A stretch of 31,837 bases of DNA from JAFGFY01 sp964520425 (lineage in GTDB: Bacteria; Desulfobacterota; DSM-4660; Desulfatiglandales; HGW-15), in the NCBI GenBank assembly GCA_964520425.1, contig CAZFMX010000032.1, forward strand, positions 1 to 31,837, written 5' to 3'. Within the stretch, counting starts at the first letter, position 1, and every line of letters starts with the position of its first letter. This document shows, one piece after another, positions 1 through 8,212 of the stretch. The notes under the pieces are model-generated. The model made no database searches. It was not told the DNA's origin and saw nothing but the letters and a program-made list of their open reading frames with translations. The position numbers and the translations under genes were made by a program.

Positions 1-711
1 ACCGGTGAGAATGGGGCCAAAGAAATTGGTGCCACCAAAGAAGAGGCTGATGCCGTTACTCTGCGCCGTTACGAACAGTACTTGGACGCACTTAAGGACG
101 ACCGCGCGTTCCAGAAGAGATATATGATGCCTGTTGAGGTGGCACTATCCAAGAAGAAGACGATCCTGGTTGAAGAAGATGAAGGTGTGACCTCCTGTAC
201 TGCCGAAGGTCTCGCAAAGCTCAATGCGGTTGAGCCGGGCGGCATTCACAGTTTTGGGTCGCAAACACACCCGGCTGACGGTAATGCGGGTTGTATCGTA
301 ACCACCCGTGACAAAGCAAAAGATCTGAGTGCTGACAAAAATATCGAGATACAGATTATCTCCTACGGTTTTGGTAGAACAAAACAGGGGTTCATGCCTG
401 CAGCCCCTGTACCGGCGACGCAGATGGCCCTGGAACGCGCAGAAATCGATATCCATGATGTGAAGGCAATCAAAACGCACAATCCCTTTGCGATCAACGA
501 TATTAACCTGGCAAAGAAGCTGAACATCGATGTGATGAAGATAAACAATTATGGCAGTTCGCTCATCTTCGGTCATCCCCAGGGGCCCACGGCCGGTAGG
601 CTCATTGCTGAGCTTCTGGAGGAGATGGTCATGCTCGGTGGCGGGTATGGGCTGTGGACCGGCTGCGCAGCCGGTGATACCGGGGCAGCCATGGTGTTTA
701 AAGTCGGATAG
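1..711 (+). CDS. Thiolase family protein (acetyl-CoA acetyltransferase-like), 5' end cut by window edge
   Basis: The open frame runs from the first base of the window with no start, so only the C-terminal ~236 residues are present. Thiolases cleave 3-ketoacyl-CoA with CoA, or condense two acyl-CoAs. Two catalytic landmarks of the C-terminal domain are visible: His in the GHPQGPTAG loop (codon 192 of the fragment) and Cys in TGCAAGDTGAA (codon 222), which matches the second catalytic Cys near the C-terminus. The usual NEAFA-type loop reads HNPFA. That and the NNYGSSLIFGHPQG segment suggest a divergent thiolase branch rather than the classical acetoacetyl-CoA thiolase. The N-terminal nucleophilic Cys lies outside the window. 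The gene converges on the molybdoenzyme cluster, so co-transcription with it is excluded. Family is secure; substrate is unknown. Confidence 0.85.
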   Translation, partial: TGENGAKEIGATKEEADAVTLRRYEQYLDALKDDRAFQKRYMMPVEVALSKKKTILVEEDEGVTSCTAEGLAKLNAVEPGGIHSFGSQTHPADGNAGCIVTTRDKAKDLSADKNIEIQIISYGFGRTKQGFMPAAPVPATQMALERAEIDIHDVKAIKTHNPFAINDINLAKKLNIDVMKINNYGSSLIFGHPQGPTAGRLIAELLEEMVMLGGGYGLWTGCAAGDTGAAMVFKVG

Positions 712-896
712 ATGAGTCACAGTCTCTGTCTCAAAAATTCCTTCCCCAGACCTGCCATGATTCATCAGGTGATATCAGGTCGTTGGACGCTGAATTCTTG
801 ACGGCATAACTTGACAAAATTCCTGATTATTCTGAAGTGCGTCTCTTCTTTGATCTGCGAATATATGGTTCAAGTCACTAGAGGCCAGAAACCGGT

Positions 897-1238
897 CTAC
901 CTAGGATACCAAAGAACCATTCTTGGTTTTTTACTCATCTCATTTGCGAGATCTTCAATACGACCAAATTTCATACAGTTCGCCATGCAGTGCTGAACAC
1001 ACGCGGGTTGCAGTCCCTTTTTAGTCCTTGGCGCGCAGAGAATGCAAAGTTCTGTCGGAAAGGGGAAATAGGTAAGGTAGGCCTTTCCCTTTGGGAGTTT
1101 CTGCACCTGTTCGATTACATTCATACCACTCATGCCGGCTTCCCAGCCATACTCCTGGCAACAGGCAACCTGGCAAGTATAGCACCCTGTGCAGTATTCA
1201 TAATCGATTAAAAGCCCGTATTCTGATCTGCCCGCCAT
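897..1238 (-). CDS. Short 4Fe-4S ferredoxin-type subunit of a molybdopterin oxidoreductase
   Basis: This 113-residue protein has a first cluster motif C16-x2-C19-x2-C22-x3-C26 and a second Cys set at C65, C68, C80, C84 and C88, enough for about two [4Fe-4S] clusters. It starts one base after the stop of the large molybdopterin subunit (TAA-G-ATG on the minus strand), with a strong AAGGAG ribosome site 7 bases before the ATG, so translational coupling is likely. The inferred role is electron transfer to or from the large subunit. It is much shorter than usual DmsB/PsrB-type beta subunits of about 180-200 residues with four clusters, and has no signal peptide or membrane segment. It is probably cytoplasmic. 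The role is inferred from pairing and motifs. Confidence 0.85.
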   Translation of the reverse strand: MAGRSEYGLLIDYEYCTGCYTCQVACCQEYGWEAGMSGMNVIEQVQKLPKGKAYLTYFPFPTELCILCAPRTKKGLQPACVQHCMANCMKFGRIEDLANEMSKKPRMVLWYPR

Positions 1239-1239
1239 C

Positions 1240-3681
1240 TTATCGCTCCTTCCCGTCCGCCTTGTATATCTTACACATTGAATGCTTTATCGGCGATCCC
1301 ATGCCATCTTTTCCCTGTTCACCCATAGGTAAAAGGAGGTTGATATTATGTTCCCATACTCCATATAGTGAAGGCTCTTCCGCCTTTTTTTCAGGAAACC
1401 ACCAGCCGTGTGTTGCCATGATCATCCAGTCAGGGACAACCCAGGTGAGTTTGGCCTTGTATTTTGCCCTGCCCTGCCAGTTCTCAATCCATATCCATTC
1501 CCCGTTACCTATTCCATGCTTTTTAGCGGTTTCCGGATTGATTTCCACGATCGGATCAGGGTCTATATTCCTTAGCCATGGAATCATCCTATGCTCGGAA
1601 TGGAAAAAAGCCGGTGACCGTCTACCTGTTGAGAGTATCAGAGGGTAATCCTTGGCAAGGTCGGGCCTACTCACGGGAGTGTAGGGCGGTTCTTCGTGAT
1701 GGGGCATGGGTTCAAGGTCCCATTCCTCTCTTAATGTGGAGTATAACTCAAACAGTCCCGTAGGTGTCTTAAAGCCGGGTTTTCCATCCGGTCTTAATAA
1801 ACCCGCTTGATAGCGATGATAGGGAGCGCTCGGACTCCCTTCAGGAGGTATCGCATAGCCCTTTTCCTTGAGTTCTTCAAAGGTCATACCCGAAGGCTTA
1901 AGTATGTAATCAAAGAGTTCATTGATATTGTCAAACTCGAACTCCGGATCAAAGCGTTTTGATAACTCAAGATTAATATCGATGTCGGACATGCACTCAT
2001 CCACCTGCATCGCCTTGCTAATGGCCTGAAGGGGGACCCACCAACTCCTGAAGCTGTCCTTTTCAAGGAACGTAGCGGCCGGAAGCACAATATCAGCATA
2101 TTGGGTTGTGGGAGTGTGAAACAGGTCAACAACAGCGATAAAATCCAATTTTTCAAATGCCTTCCGCCATTTCTCAGGATCCATAGCTATTCCAGCCAGG
2201 GGATTGCAGGTCTGCATCCACATCCCTTTTATAGGATAGGGTTTTTCTGTAAAGATCTGATCTATGGTGAGGTCCGTCTGACAGCGCCAGCAGAACTTGT
2301 TGAACGGCATATATTCGTCTCTGCCGATTCTGGGTTCATCCATCTCCTCTCGACGCAACTTAATAGCGCCTTCAGCGCCGGGTAAGGCATACGCGACAAC
2401 ATCAAAGGCATACTTGGCGATGACATTTCCACCCGGCACATCCAGGTTCCCTGTAAGGGCCCACATTGCAGATATGGCCTGGCAAAGAGGCGTAACCGCT
2501 GGGGTCATATCAATGGAAACACCCCAGTGAAGCGCACCCGGTTTGGCATTGGCATAGAACCTCGCTGCCTTCGCGATTTCTTCAGCCGGTATTCCGGTTA
2601 TCTCTTCAACCTTCTTAAGAGGGTATTTGTTTACCTCTTCACAATAGGCATCCCATGCGGTCATGCATTCTATTTCACTGCCATCCACCAGGATTACAGT
2701 GCACTCACCTGAAATCATCGGCTTTGCGCAATCTCCTTTAAATCCGGCTTCATCAGATTCCCAGACGGCGACTTTGTTCGCCTGATTGTCCCATACTACG
2801 AAATTGTTGAATAAACCGTCTTTCACCAGTTCATTTTCTCTGAGCAGCTTTCCAGTGTCTTTCCTTATCAGGTGGGAGCCGTTGGTCCATTTTTCGAGAA
2901 ATTCACGGTCATAAAGATCTTCATTAATCATGACATTCAAGAAACCCATGGCAAGGGCCGAATCCGTACCCGGCCTAATCTGAAGCCAGTGCTTTGATCT
3001 GGAGGCAAACCAGGACAACCGGGGATCAATGGTGATCAATTTTGTCCCGCGCTTCATGAGATCTATTATCCAATGTCCAAACAGGTTGTCAGGACAAGTT
3101 CCGTGAATGTTATATCCCCAGACAATCATGCATTCGGGCACCTCGTATCTGGGATCATCATACCTGTCAGGCAGCCATTGGGCGGCGTCAAAGACTGTGA
3201 AGTCACCCTGCACTGCGTCGACAGCAGCGATCCTGGGGCTGTAACAGGCATTACCGCTCAATGAAAACATGACATTGGGACTACCATAGGCATAGGCAAG
3301 CATACAGATCCAGGCGCCGATGTCTCTTCCGGTACCCATTGAAAAGATGACTGACTCAGGCCCATATTCGTCCCTGATTTTCTTCATCTTCTTTTCAATC
3401 AGGTCAAATGCTTCATCCCAGGATATTTCTTCCCATTTTCCTTCACCCCTCTCTCCAACTCTTTTTAGGGGTTTGCGCAAGCGTTTTTCATTTTCAACAT
3501 ATTGGGTCATGGCAAGAGCTCTGGCGCATAATCGTCCATGGCTCCATGGATGATCCGGATCACCTTCAATCTTGACCAGTCTACCGTCTTTTATATGTGC
3601 CAGTACACCGCAACCCCCGTGGCAACCAGGGCCGGCAGACCAGGTTGTTGTTCGCACAATCTCGACATCATCTTTTTGCAT
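1240..3681 (-). CDS. Molybdopterin-dependent oxidoreductase large subunit (DMSO reductase superfamily)
   Basis: The 813-residue length and domain order fit the bis-molybdopterin-guanine-dinucleotide superfamily: an N-terminal Fe-S motif, a pterin-binding fold with ISWDEAFDLI (86-95), QIRPGTDSALAMG, and a C-terminal molydopterin-dinucleotide-binding domain. C146 in SGNACYSPR sits where the Mo/W-coordinating Cys of this superfamily lies, as in acetylene hydratase and PsrA-type enzymes. The Fe-S motif has C20, C24 and C52, but the position of the usual first Cys (residue 17) is Gly, so only three canonical ligands are visible. There is no twin-arginine signal, so it is probably cytoplasmic. It is followed at once by its short Fe-S partner and preceded by an NTF2-like gene and a CocE-like hydrolase on the same strand. 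The start has AGGAGT about 10 bases upstream. Substrate cannot be read from sequence. Confidence 0.88.
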   Translation of the reverse strand: MQKDDVEIVRTTTWSAGPGCHGGCGVLAHIKDGRLVKIEGDPDHPWSHGRLCARALAMTQYVENEKRLRKPLKRVGERGEGKWEEISWDEAFDLIEKKMKKIRDEYGPESVIFSMGTGRDIGAWICMLAYAYGSPNVMFSLSGNACYSPRIAAVDAVQGDFTVFDAAQWLPDRYDDPRYEVPECMIVWGYNIHGTCPDNLFGHWIIDLMKRGTKLITIDPRLSWFASRSKHWLQIRPGTDSALAMGFLNVMINEDLYDREFLEKWTNGSHLIRKDTGKLLRENELVKDGLFNNFVVWDNQANKVAVWESDEAGFKGDCAKPMISGECTVILVDGSEIECMTAWDAYCEEVNKYPLKKVEEITGIPAEEIAKAARFYANAKPGALHWGVSIDMTPAVTPLCQAISAMWALTGNLDVPGGNVIAKYAFDVVAYALPGAEGAIKLRREEMDEPRIGRDEYMPFNKFCWRCQTDLTIDQIFTEKPYPIKGMWMQTCNPLAGIAMDPEKWRKAFEKLDFIAVVDLFHTPTTQYADIVLPAATFLEKDSFRSWWVPLQAISKAMQVDECMSDIDINLELSKRFDPEFEFDNINELFDYILKPSGMTFEELKEKGYAIPPEGSPSAPYHRYQAGLLRPDGKPGFKTPTGLFELYSTLREEWDLEPMPHHEEPPYTPVSRPDLAKDYPLILSTGRRSPAFFHSEHRMIPWLRNIDPDPIVEINPETAKKHGIGNGEWIWIENWQGRAKYKAKLTWVVPDWMIMATHGWWFPEKKAEEPSLYGVWEHNINLLLPMGEQGKDGMGSPIKHSMCKIYKADGKER

Positions 3682-3928
3682 CTGTTTGAGACTCCTATTT
3701 TTATTCTATTTGTGATGACAAAAGAACTCTAATCTTTATGGCAGCCCTGGATCGTTATATCAGTGAAACCCCATAAAAGGAACGAGGGTTGAAAGAAGCT
3801 TATCAAACATAAGCCGGAGATGTCCACAATTTGATTATTTGATTGGGCTGCCGTATTCATTCCCCCTTTTAATAGCGGCTCCTTTTATAAATTTGTGGGT
3901 GAAAAAAGTGTGATGACAATCAACTGAA

Positions 3929-4122
3929 GAAAGGTGGCGAGGTCTTTTCAGAGTGACTGGCGGGAGGCCTACGTCATTTCATTCAGTTACGAAATGGGGG
4001 ACCCCCTGGCCCCGAGCGGGGTCGAGGGGAACAGCGGAGGGGGGAGGCATCACCCGTCCGTAACTTGATGAAATGACCAGGCCGGGAGCCTCGGAATCGA
4101 TGAAAAGATATCGCCACCTTTT
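3929..4122. repeat. Large imperfect palindrome (element D), ~194 bp
   Basis: The outer arms pair: AAAGGTGGCGA plus GGTCTTTTCA at 3930-3950 is the near reverse complement of 4101-4121. An inner pair of 19 bases, 3973-3991 against 4059-4077, matches at 17 of 19. The core holds G/C-rich runs and a CCCCGAGCGGGG hairpin. I see no open frame and no second copy in the window. It lies 22 bases downstream of the NTF2-like gene's stop on that gene's strand, so it may be transcribed as a long hairpin. The rest of the 3682-4144 gap holds a short hairpin (GCTTAT-CAAAC-ATAAGC near 3797) and no recognisable promoter. Confidence 0.7.
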
Positions 4123-4144
4123 TTGAAAGCCCACTTCCCTTCAT

Positions 4145-4609
4145 CTATGGATATTGGGATGGATCTGACGCCAGAGTACGGGTGAACTTCAGTTTGCTGA
4201 TCTTCCAGAACCCATTTTCCTTTCGATACTCACACTCGTTTTTTCCCTGAACCCACTGTATCTCCGGTTTGGAGAAAAAAATATATATGAGCCAAGTTCC
4301 TTTTGCAGTGTTTCCATCAACTGTGATATCCGGTTCAATCGCCATGTGTGCATCGAATCTCTTACTCCCCCTCTTCTCTGCAAGCACGCCCAGATATATT
4401 TCGGCCATCTCCTTTCTGCCCTTCTTCACACCGAAATTCCGGATTTCCGACGTTGCATCCTCCGTGAAAAGATCAAGAACCTCTTCATATCGGAGGTGAT
4501 CCATTAGATCAATGTAGCGTTGATGCAACTTCTTGATCTCTTCCACATCTTCCAAGGCCTGCACTCTCTTTGCCAATTCTTCCACAGATACAGTCCTTTT
4601 GCCTTCCAC
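4145..4609 (-). CDS. NTF2/SnoaL-like domain protein
   Basis: This small alpha+beta barrel protein of the SnoaL-like (NTF2) superfamily is recognised from the helical segment EEIKKLHQRYIDLMDHLRYE followed by VLDLFTEDA, and a C-terminal strand region ending WKISKLKFTRT. Members include isomerases, dehydratases, ring-hydroxylating beta subunits and many proteins of unknown role, so function is not assigned. The frame extends upstream to an ATG at 4636. I prefer the GTG at 4609 because GAGGAGG lies 5 bases before it, while the ATG has no ribosome site; this gives 154 residues. It sits on the same strand between the CocE-like hydrolase and the molybdoenzyme, separated from the latter by palindrome D. 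It could act on a ring or CoA intermediate of that cluster, but this is inference only. Confidence 0.75.
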   Translation of the reverse strand: MEGKRTVSVEELAKRVQALEDVEEIKKLHQRYIDLMDHLRYEEVLDLFTEDATSEIRNFGVKKGRKEMAEIYLGVLAEKRGSKRFDAHMAIEPDITVDGNTAKGTWLIYIFFSKPEIQWVQGKNECEYRKENGFWKISKLKFTRTLASDPSQYP

Positions 4610-4778
4610 AATACCCTCCTCTTTTATTGGTCTCATTTAACAGATTCTTTATGGGTAACTTATTGATATCATTGGTGTCAATTACGGTCGCTACAAAACG
4701 ATCGGGTGTTGGTGCCCCCCGAACCGCCGTTCTGTCAAAATGATTACACTCAGAAATCTGTGTTTTCCTCGAAGAATT

Positions 4779-6545
4779 CTATTCTATTGAAAACCGCGGG
4801 GCGCCCGGTAAGGCGTCTGACAACGGTGGTTTTACCGGTCTATTCTCTGGAACATCAGGGATGATCGGCAATAACAGATGAGATGGATATTTCGCATCGT
4901 GGTAAATGGAGATTTTGCTATTCTCTTGTGACAAAGGCGTCTCGACGTAGCGCGAAGAACTATCCAAAGTGGAATACAATGCATCGTCGCTGGCAATCTT
5001 CAGCCAGATACGACACCCCTTTCTGAAAGTCTTGAAGATAGGCTGCAGTTCAATCTGAAACTCGTAGACTGTATCCGGTTCAAGCTCTTGGGAATTCTGA
5101 AAGGGATGCCACGGCGACCCTTGCCGGGACCTCTTCTCATCAATTTCTCTGAACTTGGCTTTGAGTGAACCCCAACTCCAGAGCTGGACCGCTCTGGGTG
5201 TCCAAGGATCGCTGGCTTCAGGTTTGGTCTCAGGGTCGCCGGTTACCGGATTGACGGGAACACTCTCGGGGACCATCTCACCTACTTTCACGAAAAAGGA
5301 GAGATCGCTGGTAACCTTTTCCGTTGTCGAGGCATACAGTGTGAAACTCGCTGGTCCCCATACTCTGAGGTCTTCTTCTATAGGTGGCGATAGGTAAGTG
5401 ACATAGTGCGGTAGCGTGGGTGCCGTGGATTCAATACCGTAGGAGACCATCAATGCAGTATTCAAGCTAATGTTATAAAAAATGTCCGCTTCTTCATTCG
5501 CCGAAGGAATCTCGGGGCTGAGAAGCCTGCACGTATCTTTCGCGGTTTTTCTTCGGTGAAGATAGGTCTTTTCCCATCGTGTACGCATCAATGGGTATTC
5601 ATCTTCATACCGCCACTTCCCTGTGCCGTTGTCATAGATAGCGACTTCCGGCTCCTCCATAATACCGGTGTCAATGTCTTTCAACCAGTAATCCAGCCAC
5701 CTCAACATATACTTATTGAATGCCGTCGTCTCAAAAATCCATGGTTGGTAGTTTTCGTTGGTCCATGGAATGATAACCAGTTTCTTCGGTGATCTGATAT
5801 CTTCATAGGATCTCAAATGGCATACGGTGTGCAGCCGATTGGGTGTGTTCATAATGTTCAGTACCGGGGCTTTGATCTGGTCTATCCGTGTCCAACTCCC
5901 CCCGTGCTCCCACCAGAACGGTCCATCCTCGGGATGGGCCAGGATTCCCGAAATAATGTTCATCGGTGGTTCTTTGCCGGGGATGGGTCCCGGCCAAATC
6001 GCCGCCTGGGTTAATCCCGACACCAAATTAAGGACGAATGGTTTGCGCAGGACACCTCCTGGATAGCAGAGGCCCCGGTAGTTGTCTGTTGTCCCCAGTA
6101 TTGCAAGGGCTTTGAGATGGGGCGGGTTCAGCAGGGCGGTCAGCCATCCCATGACGCCGTATCCGGAAGCACCCATCATGCCGACATTGCCATTACACCA
6201 CTGTTGCCCAGCAATCCATTCCACCAGATCGTAGCCGTCTTGCGCGGCTCTCGAACCGTGAAATTCGAATCTCCCTTCGTTGAAGCCGCTGCCCCTTTCG
6301 GCGGCCTGCACACATACATAACCGTTTGGGCAGTAGAAGGCCGGCTTTGCGCTCTCAAAGAAGCGCTCTTTCTGGAAGGGTGAATAGGCCAGAATCGCGG
6401 ACCATGGTCCTTCACCATGCGTCGGCTTATAGATATCCAGTGCAATCTTGACGCCGTCCCGCATGATGGAGTACACGTTTTTCTCAAGGGAAACACCTTC
6501 AGGTGTTGGATTTGGATAGACGATATCGTATCCCGTTTCTTTCAT
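4779..6545 (-). CDS. CocE/NonD family (X-Pro dipeptidyl-peptidase S15-like) hydrolase with altered catalytic triad
   Basis: This 588-residue protein has the three-part CocE layout: an alpha/beta-hydrolase core (about 1-290), a helical cap insertion, and a C-terminal jelly-roll (about 330-560). The nucleophile elbow is present as GNVGMMGASGYGVMGW with S127, preceded by DGYDLVEWIAGQQWCNGN. The usual charge-relay Asp of the GGWYD-type motif aligns with MNTPNRL (N236 region). The usual His of GPWTH aligns with IPWTN (N263). The oxyanion-hole Tyr of the PY motif is Phe (SPF, F57). It therefore belongs to the esterase/amidase family but may not hydrolyse by the standard mechanism. There is no signal peptide. 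The start has a GGAG site about 8 bases upstream. It is first of the four same-strand genes 6545-897, though gaps of 169 bp or more leave operon status open. Confidence 0.85.
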   Translation of the reverse strand: MKETGYDIVYPNPTPEGVSLEKNVYSIMRDGVKIALDIYKPTHGEGPWSAILAYSPFQKERFFESAKPAFYCPNGYVCVQAAERGSGFNEGRFEFHGSRAAQDGYDLVEWIAGQQWCNGNVGMMGASGYGVMGWLTALLNPPHLKALAILGTTDNYRGLCYPGGVLRKPFVLNLVSGLTQAAIWPGPIPGKEPPMNIISGILAHPEDGPFWWEHGGSWTRIDQIKAPVLNIMNTPNRLHTVCHLRSYEDIRSPKKLVIIPWTNENYQPWIFETTAFNKYMLRWLDYWLKDIDTGIMEEPEVAIYDNGTGKWRYEDEYPLMRTRWEKTYLHRRKTAKDTCRLLSPEIPSANEEADIFYNISLNTALMVSYGIESTAPTLPHYVTYLSPPIEEDLRVWGPASFTLYASTTEKVTSDLSFFVKVGEMVPESVPVNPVTGDPETKPEASDPWTPRAVQLWSWGSLKAKFREIDEKRSRQGSPWHPFQNSQELEPDTVYEFQIELQPIFKTFRKGCRIWLKIASDDALYSTLDSSSRYVETPLSQENSKISIYHDAKYPSHLLLPIIPDVPENRPVKPPLSDALPGAPRFSIE

Positions 6546-6897
6546 GGTTTATCTCCGCTCCTGGTCTCCTGTTCAATGTATTCGATTACCTCAGTCTCTG
6601 TCAACCACGGCCCTGTTCAGGAATGAAGGCAATACCCCGTAGACTGAAGAAGGGAATAATCTGTCAGTTCCCTCTCCCCCTTCAGCGAAGAAGCCAGATA
6701 AAATTGGGGCACATGCCCCCAATAACCTAGACTATTCATCCCCGTGCACAGCTTAGGGGCAATAGTACGCGTACGTGCAAATGCATGTGGCATTATCTGG
6801 CTTTTTCACGTAAACCATCGCCTTACCCTTCAACTGAGATTCCTCTGGATTTTTCCACATAATCAGGCTATGACACTCTCTTTGCTGGAGGCTTTTA
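6546..6897. other. Intergenic region between divergent hydrolase and dus genes
   Basis: This 352-base gap separates two divergently transcribed genes and so should contain both promoters. I see a small GGGGCA/TGCCCC hairpin near 6706 and no convincing sigma-70 boxes, repeats or RNA gene. No open frame here has coding character. Confidence 0.5.
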
Positions 6898-7890
6898 TTG
6901 CGAACGAACATGAAAAAGCAGATACTATATATGGCCCCTATCAAAGGGTTGACGGATCATCTGTTCAGAACAGCGTTTGCGAACCATTTCGGCGGATTTG
7001 ATTTGGCGGTTGCTCCCTTTATCTCCAGCAAACGAGATCACACCTTCAAACCCAAATACGTCAAAGATGTTTTACCGGAAAACAATACCGCACTTCCGGT
7101 TATCCCACAGATTCTGAGCAATGTTGGGGAGGATTTTGTGGTTCTTGCCAATTACCTTTTTGATCTAGGGTATAGTTCGGTCAACTGGAATTTGGGTTGT
7201 CCCTCACGGACCGTGACCAGCAAAAAGAGAGGTGCCGGAATGCTGCCCCACATGGATCTGATCCGCGCCTTTCTTGACGATATCTTTTCAGGAATCAAGG
7301 GAACAATCTCCATAAAGCTGAGGCTCGGGTGGACCAGCGCGGACGACATTTTCAGGCTATTACCGGTTCTGAACCAGTACCCGATGGAAGTGGTGATCAT
7401 TCATCCCAGAACCGGCATACAGCAGTATGAAGGCGAGGTTGATCTTAGCGCCTTCGAGCAATGCCTTTCCATTCTGAAGCATCCTGTGGTTTATAATGGT
7501 GATATCAGGACATATGATGACTTCAAAAGATTGTCGAATCGTTTTCAGAACGTTAGTCAATGGATGATCGGACGAGGGTGTTTGGCCGATCCATTTCTGG
7601 CGACCATCATTAAAACCGGTAATACTGAAGTCCCGGACAGAATCCGGACCATGAAGCAGTTTCATGACGACCTTTTTGAGAAGTACAGTAGAGTCCTTCA
7701 TGGTCCTTCCCATCTCTTGAACAGGATGAAGGGGATCTGGCGCCATATTTCATATTCGTTCAAAGATTGTGAAACCTTCACGAAGAGAATCAAAAAAACC
7801 CAGATGCCTGATCAGTATGTGGATCTGGTCAATCTCTTTTTTGAGAATGAAGCACAGCTTTCTTTATGTCGTATACCAAAAACAACTTGA
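6898..7890 (+). CDS. tRNA-dihydrouridine synthase family protein
   Basis: This FMN-dependent TIM-barrel enzyme reduces uridines in the tRNA D-loop. It is recognised from the opening YMAPIKGLTDHLFR, the catalytic loop NLGCPSRTVTSKKRGAG with C101, SIKLRLGW, HPRTGIQQYEG, VVYNGDI and MIGRGCLADPF. The length of 330 residues is normal. The TTG at 6898 is preferred because GGAGG (6887-6891) lies 6 bases before it; the next candidate ATG at 6910 would be 18 bases away. Which Dus subtype it is cannot be decided, although the shortened P-x-KG opening is closer to DusC-like than DusA sequences. The last seven codons and the stop appear to lie inside repeat element B1, so the C-terminus CRIPKTT may be element-derived. 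Confidence 0.9.
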   Translation: MRTNMKKQILYMAPIKGLTDHLFRTAFANHFGGFDLAVAPFISSKRDHTFKPKYVKDVLPENNTALPVIPQILSNVGEDFVVLANYLFDLGYSSVNWNLGCPSRTVTSKKRGAGMLPHMDLIRAFLDDIFSGIKGTISIKLRLGWTSADDIFRLLPVLNQYPMEVVIIHPRTGIQQYEGEVDLSAFEQCLSILKHPVVYNGDIRTYDDFKRLSNRFQNVSQWMIGRGCLADPFLATIIKTGNTEVPDRIRTMKQFHDDLFEKYSRVLHGPSHLLNRMKGIWRHISYSFKDCETFTKRIKKTQMPDQYVDLVNLFFENEAQLSLCRIPKTT

Positions 7891-8184
7891 AATAGAGAAC
7901 TCCAAATGCAGATCGAGGGGGCATGGGGGTCTCTTTTCATTTCCACCACCCAAAAGACGCCCGAGCCTGTAACCGCCTCCAAAGAGGACAACGTTCGGTG
8001 GACAGGCACAAAGAATGCCCATCGCTGTGGAAACATTATTCGTGGGGCTGCTTCATAATATGCAAAATTATGGTGCCGTTCCACGACCTCTGGATAGATG
8101 GTGGTGAAACTGAAAAGAGACCCCCATGCCCCCATGCGTCATACAATCTACTCAAAGTTATTTGAGTCATTTATGAGACACAAT
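7867..8184 (+). mobile_element. MITE-like element B, copy 1 (full length)
   Basis: It shares its left end (TGTCGTATACCAAAAACAAC) with copy B2, and its right end TTATGAGACAC resembles the inverted terminus TTCTGAGACGCGA of B3. A perfect 23-base internal inverted repeat joins 7917-7939 and 8111-8133. The middle contains the family core GTGGACAGGCACAAAGAAT. No transposase is encoded. Its left end overlaps the 3' end of the dihydrouridine synthase gene and supplies that gene's TGA. It fills most of the 7891-8212 gap. Exact boundaries are uncertain by a few bases. Confidence 0.7.
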
Positions 8185-8212
8185 ATTAACATTAAGGAAA
8201 GGGAGAAGGAAA

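Noticed and set aside
145..765. 206-residue minus-strand open frame opposite the thiolase
   Set aside because: The plus strand has clear thiolase motifs; the reverse frame has no recognisable family and is a shadow.
811..850. TTGACA near 811 as a promoter
   Set aside because: No suitable -10 follows at normal spacing and no plus-strand gene is downstream.
7812..8135. Minus-strand open frame across element B1 whose peptide resembles one across B2 (14095-14340), sharing FVPVHRTL and GSGVFWVVE
   Set aside because: The similarity follows from the repeat itself. The frame also runs through the dus 3' end, B3 does not keep it, and there is no ribosome site. Judged a chance open frame inside a palindromic element.
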